A stretch of DNA of 64,000 nucleotides from NCBI RefSeq assembly GCF_028858725.1, contig NC_084759.1, positions 134,212,171 through 134,276,170 of the forward strand, given 5' to 3'. The notes below the pieces were generated by a model that was not told the origin of the DNA, ran no database searches, and worked only from the letters and a program-made list of their open reading frames with translations. The stretch comes from Colius striatus. Taxonomy: Eukaryota > Chordata > Aves > Coliiformes > Coliidae. Shown one piece after another: positions 1 to 11,400 of this stretch; position 1 is the first letter of the stretch, and each line of letters starts with the position of its first letter. The translations under genes and the position numbers were made by a program.

Positions 1-2396
1 ACTGTGTCCCCAGCAAAAGAACAAGAGGCTTGACCAGGAAGGGCAGTGTCAGGAACCACTTAGACTGATTTTACAGCTAAAGAAAATGAACACGATTGCA
101 ATGGAAAACTGAGGCCTAGATACTGGGCTGCCGTATAGAAATACATGTGTGTGACGTTTCAGAAGGATCCACGGTTACGTGGACACAGTGTTTAGATATC
201 TGCAGTGTGAAGTTTGAAATGCACAGGTCTAGAGAATGCCTGGTTTGACATGTATGTATCTTTTGACGCAGCTCAGACTTTTGTGCGTGAAAACTGGAAA
301 TCGAACATACCATTTTGTCAAGCTGTTGTGAGCAGATGCCTTTCTTCCTATACCCACTTTGCTTTTTATTCACCAGCTAAAATGTTATCATCTGCTCAAA
401 CTGAGTGTCACGTCTTCCATCTGTTGAAGGGAGAAGTAGGAATCACAAGACTGCTTTGTAGTGTTTAGTACAGGAAGAAAACTGTCGTAGTATAGCTAGG
501 TCTGCTGTTTTAGTTTATGCCTTCATAAAAGCACGGAAACTCAGGTTTGAGGTTGGTTTGGGGTTTTTTTTCTGTAGTGGTAAGCATAATTCATTTGTTG
601 CCTTTCAGTGGCTTCAGCAAAGCACCATCCTGCAAAAACTGTTCTTCAGCTTAGCGTTTTCAATTGTCAGAGTGGAACTTGTTCAGCACTTGCAACTTGA
701 CATAGAAATGAGTGCTGGTAGCCACAGGCCAAGGGCTTCCAGGCACTTAAACAATGCTAAATGATGGCATTGTGGAATGCATTGAGATGACACCATGCTG
801 AAAATGGCTTCTGTGTTTTGTTTCAAGAATGTCTTTAAGGTAGCCTTAGATAAGGACTTGGCTGAATGGCATGCTCGGTGTCCTGGCCATGTAACAGAGA
901 CAAAGTTTAGGCATGCTGATCTAGGTACTAGGAATTTCTTAAGCCTTCTAGTGTTTCTCCCTTTCGTCTCTTGTGATACACCAAAATGCTTCTGTTCAGA
1001 CACCTTTGGCTAAGCCTTCTCTACTTCAATTGATGAGGTGATCATCTGGAAATTCAGAACTTCAGTTCTTTCTGAACACTGTTAAAGACAGCATCTTAAA
1101 ATAAAGGACTCTTGGCAAAATCCACCTTTCAGCAGTGAAGCTGGTGCTGAAATTTTCATACAGAATCAGCAGCATTAAGTCTATATTAACTTTCTAGTAG
1201 AACTTTCAATGGCAGTTACCGTTCCTGAATTGACATAGTGAAGAGAAGCCATTTTCAAACTGCCTCTCAGTTCCCGTCCTTCTTCAGTATTTACCTTAAA
1301 ATGATTTATTGTGAAGAAAATTTCATCAATGTGACCAGAACTCATAAGGGAAGACTAGACAAACTGTGATGAAAAGAAGTTTGTCTCCATTGGTTACTTT
1401 GAAAACAAACCAGCCCAAAAAAGGGCAATGATATTTTATAGGATGTTTGTGACATTTTCTCTAGAAAGGATATTATGTCTCATTGGACTTTAAAAAAAGG
1501 CCATTGGATGAGGCATTAGGCTGTTTGCTTTTTCTTTCTTTTTTTTTGCTGTCTTTTTCAGTGCCATGAATGTGCCTTGATTTTTAAGAGATAAAACTGA
1601 CATAGTGTAAGAAATAACATTTTATTTACTCATTACCAAAACTTTATTCACCATATGGCTTTTCTAGTAAAGGATTAGAGTAATTGCCCCAACTGGACTG
1701 TATAAATTGTCATTATTTTATAAGGATGTTCTTATCTAAATAGAGTTGAATTTTCAGTTTTAATAAAGGATTAATTCAGCTTTTATAAGGAAAATATTTT
1801 TCAGCCTCTTAACATAGCCAGGGGGACCAGGTTGCTACTTCTTCATCTATTTGACATCCACTAGTGTCTTCTGAAATTATCTTCTACACTGAAATGGTTC
1901 ACTCATCTGATTTTGAGTCATTAAAAAAAAAAAAAATGTTTTGACCTTGAACTCTTGTATATTTAAATTTTACCTGAGAATTTTAGAACAGATTGATTTT
2001 TATCTTGTGATGTTCACACAGAGGCGGTGTAAATGTTTGTGCTATTTAGAAATTTACTATTTAGTCTTAATGTGCTTCAGAGTTTTGCTCTTTACATTTA
2101 AGTATATGTCAAAACAGTACTTGCATTTGCCTTTTTATTTTCCCATCTATATTACTTCTAAAATATTTTGGGGTAAAGCTTTCAGGAAGTTTGAATGAAA
2201 AGTTGACCTCTGCAGGACTACCATGTTGAAAAGAGTTCATCTTTGCATTATGCAAAAATTTCAGTTAGGATACTGCTCCCCCTCAAATATTTAATCTCGC
2301 AGGAAGCCAGACTAGTGATATTGGTTTTTCAAGTGAAATCACAGACATCAAATTCCAGCAACATAGCTGATTGATCTTTTTGTTTTCCTCTTTCAG
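1..2396 (+). other. CYB5R3: Intron upstream of the first visible CYB5R3 exon
   Basis: No coding exon was found here in either strand. In particular I looked for the family segment that precedes the first visible exon (a KYPL-type sequence before the SHDTRRF motif) and did not see it. The stretch is A/T-rich with several T runs. It ends in a pyrimidine-rich acceptor (…cctctttcag). Nothing else recognised. Confidence 0.7.
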
Positions 2397-2469
2397 GAAG
2401 TTAGTCATGACACTAGAAGATTTCGATTTGCTCTCCCTTCCATCGATCACGTTCTGGGTCTCCCTGTGG
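2397..2469 (+). CDS. CYB5R3: CYB5R3 exon a
   Basis: 73 bp encoding [20 protein letters not shown] and GLPV; acceptor tttcag, donor G|GTATGT, ends in phase 1. This is the start of the FAD-binding barrel. The next intron (2470-4160) holds one short CR1 tail at about 3952-4003 and otherwise nothing recognised. Confidence 0.93.
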
Positions 2470-5400
2470 GTATGTTTTATCTTTCCTTACTGAGAATCTG
2501 AGCTTTGTTAATTATAGTATAAGACATTTTGTGGGGATTTTTTTTCCTACATTTTGAGCTGTTGAGTTTTGAATACTGTCCACATAGCTTGAGCTGTATG
2601 TTTAGGGCTTTGCAAGATTATGCTGTGAGTAATCTGCAGGGTCTGAAATATTGTGTACTTGCAGAGATGTACATCCAGCTTGTTTCTGTGAAGACCATAG
2701 AAACAAACACTGGTCTTTACTTGTATTTTTCCAGTCTCAACTTTACAACTTTACTGTGGTGCTTGGTCTGTGTGGTCCCTTTCCATCCCCTGAGGCAATG
2801 CTCTCTAACTTCTCTAACATGTGCGGTTTACCAGATGATCTGCTCACTTCTGAATTTGCAGCTAGTCTCATGGAACTTCTTAATCATCATGGGATAGATG
2901 TTTCCTGAGGCCTTGCCATGTGGTGTGTTGCTTTCTATAGTAGCTTAGTGCTATTGTTTCCTAAAGCTCCTATAAGAACGTTTAATTGTGAATTGCATTT
3001 AATAGGGACTTTTGCTTTAACAACCTGTTGCAATAATCTGCTTTGTTGTAGTCCTCACCACCTTCCCAGCATTACAGTCCATTGTGTTTAGGTTCCCTCT
3101 TGTTTGGGATATATTCTTCTCTTGATCCTGTCAAGTAGCAATGAGGGAAAGCTAGTTTTCCTCCCTTGCCCATAAGAAACATTGAGGAGTGAGCTGTCTC
3201 ATGTCTGTAATTGGTCTTGTCCTGCATACTAACAGAAAGGAAGCCACCTGGCATGACTTTGACCAGCTGGATGCCACAGCTTAGTGGTCAGGGCAAATAA
3301 GCCAGTTGTTTCAGCACAGCCCAAGAATATTCATCCCTGGCTCTGCACGGGCCCAGGATCTGCACAGGCTGATCTGTGAGTGACTGAGGGAGTGGCTTAC
3401 TGGGTGAAACTTGAGAAGTAAAGAGAGCTGAAAGCTGGTGAGAGTGGTAAAAGCAGCTGGGAGCAGCAGGCTTGGCAGCAGGGGTCAGATACTGGTGTGC
3501 ACTTGGCGTATTTAGCCCAGCACCAGCATTTTGCTTTTACCACCAGCTGGAGCATTACAGGAAGAAAACATGATTCATGTTGAGGGAGAGTGGGCTTGTG
3601 TGTGGCCCTACACAGAGGCTGCCACCCAGGGCCCTCTCAGGGCAGGGTGACATGCTAACAACTAAAAGCATGAGGCATGTTTTCCTTTTGGGATGAGCAT
3701 TTTTTTTTGGATGTGTACCAATTCTTGTGAGACATGCCTCAACAATGGTTCTGTCTGCAGTGGTCACCATGGGTCTGTTCCTGTTCACCTGGGCTCTGTT
3801 TCCCTGCTGGTTTGCTTGACTGGTCCTGTGGTTTGGCCAAAGAGCTCCCAGTAAAATCTCCTCTTTGTGTTCCCAAAACAGGCAGAAGAATTGCACTGTC
3901 TTTGGAGAGCTGCATTCATCTTGAGAAATAGTTTGTTCTGTTACATGTATATCATAAAATCATAGAATATTAGGGGTTGGAAGGGACCTTTAGAGATCAT
4001 CTAAGTATATATACGTAGTGGTTATAAAACAACAAAAAATACAAGGTAGTGAGGAGAATTTGGAGGCTGTGTTTGCAGCTCATGCCAACTCCATCTATCC
4101 ACTGAAAGAAAAAGCAAAAGCTTTTGAAAGCAAACTACCTTTTTCCTTGCTTATTTACAGGACAGCATATCTACCTGTCTGCACGCATTGATGGAGCTCT
4201 GGTTGTTAGGCCTTACACTCCAGTTTCCAGTGATGATGACAAGGGATTTGTGGATCTCATTGCCAAGGTGAGCATGCCACACTCTTTTAGCAGGCCCGGC
4301 ACCTTTATACTTGCAGCCCACCTTTATACTTGCAGTACGATGGCTTCTGATCAGGTGTGTGCTGATTTGGACTGTCCACTAATGTAACAAGTGACCTGGA
4401 ATTTCCTTCAATCCCATCTGGCATTTGCAAGGACTTCTGTAGTGAGTGTGTCTCATGCTGAATAATTTTCTGTATTTGCATACTGCAAAGTTCCAAAATC
4501 TGTGTAGACCTGCAGATGTCCACACACTTTTTCAGTCCTCAAGTAAGGAATTAATCTTGCCTGAACTGTCCGAGGTTAATGCAATGTGGTCATTATGATC
4601 ATTAAGATCCTTATTACCGATCCAGACAGTGTGAACAACTGGTTTAGTTGGCAAGAATGTGATTTGTGTTTGTGTTATGTATTTGTGTTTTGTTCCTTGG
4701 TAGCTAGGCTAAGCAAATACGTTTAAAGCTGACAGGAATTTAAAACCTGTATATCTGCACTGGATTTACTTCTAGATTACTCTTAGTTGTAAAGAATCAA
4801 AAAAACATTAATAGTGTTTTGCTTTTGTATTGTGAAACTAGACATGAATTTGCCTTTTACTACCTACTTACCTTCATGAGCATGGCATTGCACACTGAAG
4901 ACAAAGTTAAAATATAAATGTTTGGCTCAGAATATAAATGTTTCCCGAGACTTTTTCATCCCAGTGTGACTTTCCATGCATGCAAATGATGCTGTGCTGG
5001 TAACAGTGTGGGTCCCCTCAGCTTGGACTTTCATGCCCCTGTGATTTAAAAAAACCCAAACAACCAAACCAGCACAGTTCCAGCTATGAAATTACGCCCA
5101 CTGATACCTGTTGGCAAATGGTTGAATATTCATTTCTCTGGTGTCCACTTTTAGTTGTTCTTCTTAACTTTCAGGTGCAAACCCTGGCATCCCAAGAAGA
5201 AGGTTTGCATATAACCCTTTACAACTGAGCTGTCATGGATCTTTCTCTTAAGTTTTTGTGTTTGAAATCACAGTGGCTTTTTTTTTCTCCCCCTTTTGAA
5301 CTGAGGTGTAAATTATCTTGATTATTTAGATATTTTCTATGTCAGAGAAATACAATGGAAAAACTGCCAATCTATGTCCAATCTCATCAAAATTGGGGCA

Positions 5401-8400
5401 AGAGTGACATTTTAATCTTTCAGAAAACTCAGTGCTTCTCTTTTGTTGTCAGTCAAATTTGTCTTGATAGTATTTCTTCATGTAGTAATTGTGTCCTTTA
5501 CATGAGCAAGTATGGGTACCTCAAAATTTGAAGGGCAAATGCTTATCTTTGAACTGTGAGATTAATTGCTTCATTGTTATTTTTAACAGATCTACTTCAG
5601 AGGTGTCCATCCAAAATTTCCTGATGGAGGGAAGATGTCTCAATACTTAGACAGCTTGAAAATAGGGGATACTATTGACTTCAGAGGACCAAGTGGCCTA
5701 CTTATCTACAAAGGAAAAGGCAAGGCTAACTTAAAGATATCATTTATCCAGAGTAAACAATACAGAAAAAAACTGAATGGTCACAGTTCTTTCCAACTGG
5801 ATTCAGGTCTTTAGAGAATTATATTTGATATTATTCAGGCTGATGCTCTCAATATACTTACCTACTAGACATGAGGGTTCTTTTCTGTTGTGGGTATCTC
5901 TGCACAATCAGAAGTGTCTTTATTAAGTCCACGGCCATTTTGAGGGGGATTGGTGTATGACTACAGAAGTGCTTGTTGTTGATGCTGTTCTCAACAAAGG
6001 GAATTCTCTTCTACTTGCATGGACATAGTTCATACACTGCTAAAAAAACCCACTTGGTATTTGGACTGTCTACTTCTGATTTCCCAAGTAAAAATTAACT
6101 TTATCAGTACTTTAATTCCCCAGAAGGCTGTGCTGCCATTCAGCAGGATCTCAACCAACTTGAGAACTCATGAGGTTCAACAACAACAAGTGCAGAGTAC
6201 TGCACCTGGGGTGGAACAACCTCATGCACCAGTACAGGCTGGGGATTGACCTGCTGGAGAGCAGGTCTGTGGAGAGAGATCTGGGAGTCCTGAATGACAA
6301 TAAACTAACCATGAGCTAGCAGTGTGCCCTCGTGGCCAAGAAAGCCAATGGCATCCTGGGAAGCAATCAAGAAGAGGGTGGCCAGCAGGTAGAGGGAGGT
6401 CCTGCTCCCTCTCTGCTCTGCCCTGGTGAGGCCTCATCTGGAGTACTGTGTCCAGTTCTGGGCTCCCCAGCTCAAGAGGGACAGGGAACTGCTGGAGACA
6501 GTACAGCACAGGGCCACCAAGATGATCAGGGGACTGGAGCATCTTCCTTTTGAGCAAAGGCTGCAGGAACTGGGGCTGTTTAGTCTAGAGAAGAGGAGAC
6601 TGAGGGGGTATCTCCTTAATATTTACAAGTATATAAATGGTGGATGTCAGGAGATTGGGGCATCCCTTTTTTCTGTTGTATGTAGTGACAGGACAAGGGG
6701 TAATGGAAAGAAGTTGGAACACAAAAAGCTCCGTTTAAACATAAGGAAAAACTATTTCACTGTTCTGGTGAGGGAGCCCTGGCACAGACTGCCCAGGGAG
6801 GGTGTGGAGTCTCCTTCCTTGGAAGTCTTCAAGACCTGCCTGGATGTGTTCCTGTGTGACCTGATCTAGGTGGACCTGCTTCTGCAGAGGGGTTGGACTG
6901 GATGGTCACTAAAGGTCCCTTCCAACCCCTACCAGTCTATGATTCTATGATAATGCCAGTATAATGTGTCTCACTTTGGCATAATTCAACCACAAATATG
7001 TCACAAAAACCTTCTGGCAGTTTTGTGAGCAGCTGAGTTAAGACACCTGGTTTTCTAGAGCTTTGAATGTTGTGTTCATGTTATCCAAGATGAAGAGAGG
7101 TGTTAATACTATGAAGACAGCACTTTGGGTGATTTCAAACTCTGTATCGGATTTGGCTGAACCTGGCAAATTGGCTCAAAAAGAGGAGACAAATACACAA
7201 AAAATACACCCTGCATATTTCAACTTTTCATTTAAAATAATCTGCATAGGGTAAATAAACTCTCTGAGCAGATTAATTCCTTTGTGTAGAACTGTTTCCA
7301 GAATCTGGACTTCTGAATATCACTGAAGGTATGGGACATCAGCTGATAGAAATGCAGGTAGTGAGGGTTGGATGCTGTAGTTAGGACCACTACCTGTGTC
7401 CAGTGGTACCATCACATGTTTTACAACCTGTGGTCATCTTTCAGGACTTGTTTTAATTCGTGACACCTTTATCTCTTTTCTGCTCCTACTTTATGGAGGT
7501 GGAGAGAGTGACAGTGCAGAAACAAAGCCAGCTAGCTGAATGTGCAGGGAAGGAATCATAGGTGCTGTGTTTCCTTCTTTTTTCAATGTCTTTCATTTCT
7601 CTCTCTCCTCAGGCGAATTTGCTATTCGGCCTGAAAAGAAAGCTGAACCAGTTACCAAGAAAGTGAAATATGTGGGGATGATTGCAGGTGGGACTGGTAT
7701 GTATGTGTAAAGATACATCATTGATTCCTGACAGCTGGTAGATGTATTTGTTCATATTTTCTCTCATGTGCACACTTACTGACACTCCCTTTTGCTCCTT
7801 CACATCCTCTTGTCACTGACCTGCTTTTCTTTTTCAGGGATAACACCTATGCTGCAGATCATTCGAGCAATCATAAAAGACAAAGATGACCCTACCGTTT
7901 GTCAACTGCTCTTTGCTAATCAGGTAATTCCGTCCTTTTTTTTTTTTTTTTTCCCTGTTCAGAAAGTTTTACTCAACTAACAGAATGCCACTCAGCTAAT
8001 GAAATTCTTGCTGAGAAAGCCTGGTACAGGACTACAAACTCGAGGGGAGAAGTGAAGTGAAATACTGAGAACTTCCCATCTGAAAGCACTATAATGAATT
8101 GGTTTTTCAATGTTACTACAGAAATGCATCTTTTCTCCCAGCTAATGTTCTTTCCTGTGTCTCTTTGTTCTGTTCCTAATCCAGTTTATAAATGTTTTAA
8201 AACTCTGTGCAACTTGTTAATGTTTTGGGCAGACTTCCAGAGCTGTCTTTCTTAGCATAAACATGAAAGAGGTGGACATCTGTCTCCTTCAGCAATTGTA
8301 ACTCACCACCTTTGCAGCAGGGTTTGTATATGGAGTCTTTTTAGGTGGCTAAAATGAGCAGTGTTCTCCAACAGCTTCCTCAACTACAGAGCCATGATTG

Positions 8401-11400
8401 TGGATGGCTGTCTCCTTTCATTTCCATTCCCTCTGCCAGTTCTTCAAGTTGTTTCCATTGCTCTTTGAGATGTTTCATACTGATGTGCTGGACAAAGAGA
8501 AGATCTCTCATCCATGGAATTCTTTCAGTAGACCAGCCAACCTAAATGGTGGTGTGCTGCTGAGCTGCAACACCCCTTCTTTGCCTCCAATGTTCTTCTG
8601 GTGTTAATCCTTTTGCTTTTAAATTTCTCCATCACGGTGAAAATTTGGTTTTAGATTATGAGCCATTATTTGTGGTGAACCTCACTTTATGCCTGTGTTT
8701 TCCAGCTTCTTTCAGCTTCTCCTCTCTCGTTCCTCTCTCCTGTGATATTCAGTATGTCCTCATTTCTTTGTACCAAATCTGAATTATATAAAACAAGATT
8801 CTCCTACACAGAAGCGATGATCTGAGTGCTAACAGATGCCCAGTTCCAGTGCTTTCTTACAGGAGATCCTCCTCAGAGCCCTGCCAGTGACCTCTGGTCC
8901 TGGCTGGTGTTGCTGCAGCAGGTCTCTGCCTGCCAAACCCCAGGACTTTGCGTAAAGTACAGCCGGTATCAGGACAGGAGGAGCCGGATTTGCTTGAGTA
9001 GTTCTGAGTGACTAATACAGGGCTAGAGCTGCTTTAGCAACCCAGAAAACCTTATCCTTGCAAGAGGGACTTGGGGAACAGTTGCCTCTGTATTAGCAAC
9101 AGCCTGTGTAAACATCAGTCATTGGCTCTAGAGTCCCTGTACCCAGTAACTGCACAAGTATGAAGCAGCCTCATGACAAACGGTTAGTCAGGAAAGCTGA
9201 TTTTTGAAAATATTCACTATTTTAAAATACTTTTTAAGTTCATGTTTTGCTGATCTTTTTGTTTGCCCTCCTGACAGAGTTGTGCTGGATTACAGCTGAC
9301 AATGCATGTGGGCTCATACTGTGCTCGTACAGGCATGGTTTGAGTGGGTCAGACCCAGTCATAGCACTTCTGGAACACATGCAGATCCTCAAAAAGGTGC
9401 TTTCTTGCCAGTAGCTGCTGGCACATTCCTCCTAACCCCCACAGTTACAGACATAGTGCTGTCCTCAGTGCCAAAACATGAAGGCAGCAGAGGATGATAC
9501 CAGTTTTCGTCTGCACCTTTTCCGTAGACTAGAAGAATAGAATTGTTTCAGCTGGAGGAGACCTTTAAGATCATCGACTCCAGCCTTTGTCCCAGCCCTA
9601 TCAACCACTAAACCATGTCCCTAACTGCAACATCCACCCGTCTCTTAAACAACTCCAGGGACGGTGTTCAGCACCTCCCTGGGCAGCCTAATCCAATGTC
9701 TGACAACCCTTTCAGTAAAGAAATTCCTCCTCATATTCAGCCTGAACCTCCTCTGGCACAAGTTGAGGCCATTTCCCAAACTGCAGCTGCTCTTGTGAGA
9801 ATAAGGCTTTCTTTTGGCCTTAGTGAGGAGCAGAACGTGATACCCTGAGTATCCTGTTTGTTGTTCCAATCTGAACTCAATACCCTTTTGGTTATTTGTG
9901 CCACCACCCAATCTCTGTATGGCAGCTGTGGTGAAATGTGAAGTGGCAGGTTAAAAACCTGGCATTTTCCTGACTGAACAGTCAGTGTGGAGGGGAGGGG
10001 AGATACTTGAGTGCAGTCATGGTTAGTTCTTTCATGAAAATTGCTATTGTAGTAGGAATGCTAAAAGAAAGCTTTACTTTTATAATGCTACCACTAATTC
10101 CCTGAACCAGTGAAGGTACTGTGTTTTGATACAGACTTTGCTTTGGTTTATTTTGCAGAGGGAAGGCATTGCACGTTCAGGAATTGGGGAAGTTACGAAT
10201 CTTTTTATTAGCTCTGCTACAGGATAGTCATGGAAATAACTCATCTTTGCTCTCTTCAGCCTTTAAAATGGAGTTAAATAATCTGTTCCATCTCCCAGGG
10301 CTATAACATCGCTGGTGCTCTGTGGTCATCTGAGGGCTGCACTCAATGCAGAGCATGATCATTGTTTTCCTTGTCCTGCAGACCGAGAAGGATATCCTGC
10401 TGCGTTCTGAGCTGGAGGAGATCCAGGTTCAGAACCCTGGTCGCTTTAAGTGTTGGTACACACTGGACAGAGCACCTGAAAGTAAGATCTAACGTACCAC
10501 TTCCACTGAAGCTTGTTGTGACTTTTAATGCATGTGTTTGTCAGGAGACAGGCTATGTTGTGTGCATATTTCTGAGCTCCTTCCTTGCATCTTGTGTCTG
10601 AATGCATCCAGTAGCATCATTCTTCACACAGTGATGTACAGAAGCCCTTTGATGTAATCAGGCAGCATTTGCAAAGCTACAGAGCTCACCTCAGCAGTAG
10701 TGGAACATTCCTCCCATGACTACACTTGAATACTTGCCATTCTTTCCTCTGGAAGGGAACTCTATTCTGTTTCCCCACAGACATGTTGCCTTCCCAGAGC
10801 TGCAGTGGGAGCGCCCAAGACATGGTATCTCAGGGAGATCTGGTTGAGTGCAGACTCCTGGCCGGCTGACAGCAGTTCATGGTGCTCATCTTCTTGCCAG
10901 GCAGTGGAACTGCCTTTCTATTAACAGTGTTTCCCAGTGAGAATATGTCGTGGTTTGGCCCAGCTAGCACAGCAGCACCATGACAGTCTCTCGCTCAGTG
11001 CCCCCATTTCACCCCCACCCTCATTAGGATGGCAGAGGCCCCAGCGAAGTGGGAGTAAAAAGATAAGCAAGATTGTTGTGGATTAAGACAAGGGCAGGGA
11101 GGGCTCGCTGCCAATTACGGTTCTGGGCAAAACAGACTCCAGTACTCGACTTAGAGAGGAAAGTAGGGAAGTTTATTCTACAAGAAACAGAACGGAATAA
11201 AGCAAAAATGGAGTAGAATGATGAGAAAATTACAACCAGCACTTTAAGATCTCCCTCACCCATCTCTCCTTTCTTCCCGGGCCCAGCTCACTGTTCACGA
11301 TATTTCTACCTCCTCCCCCATTAACGGCTCAGGGGGGCAGAGAACGGGGGATGTGGTCAGATGGACTCTGCCACTTCTCTCTTCTCAGATGGAGATGACT

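Noticed and set aside
1-2396. Search for the CYB5R3 N-terminal exons
   Set aside because: No segment encoding the membrane anchor or the KYPL region was found on the + strand, so the 5' exons are taken to lie outside the window.
6426-6869. 147-residue open frame as a gene
   Set aside because: It is the C-terminal end of the CR1 reverse-transcriptase ORF in a truncated LINE copy; the same holds for 16761-17030, 26383-26787 and 36279-36671.
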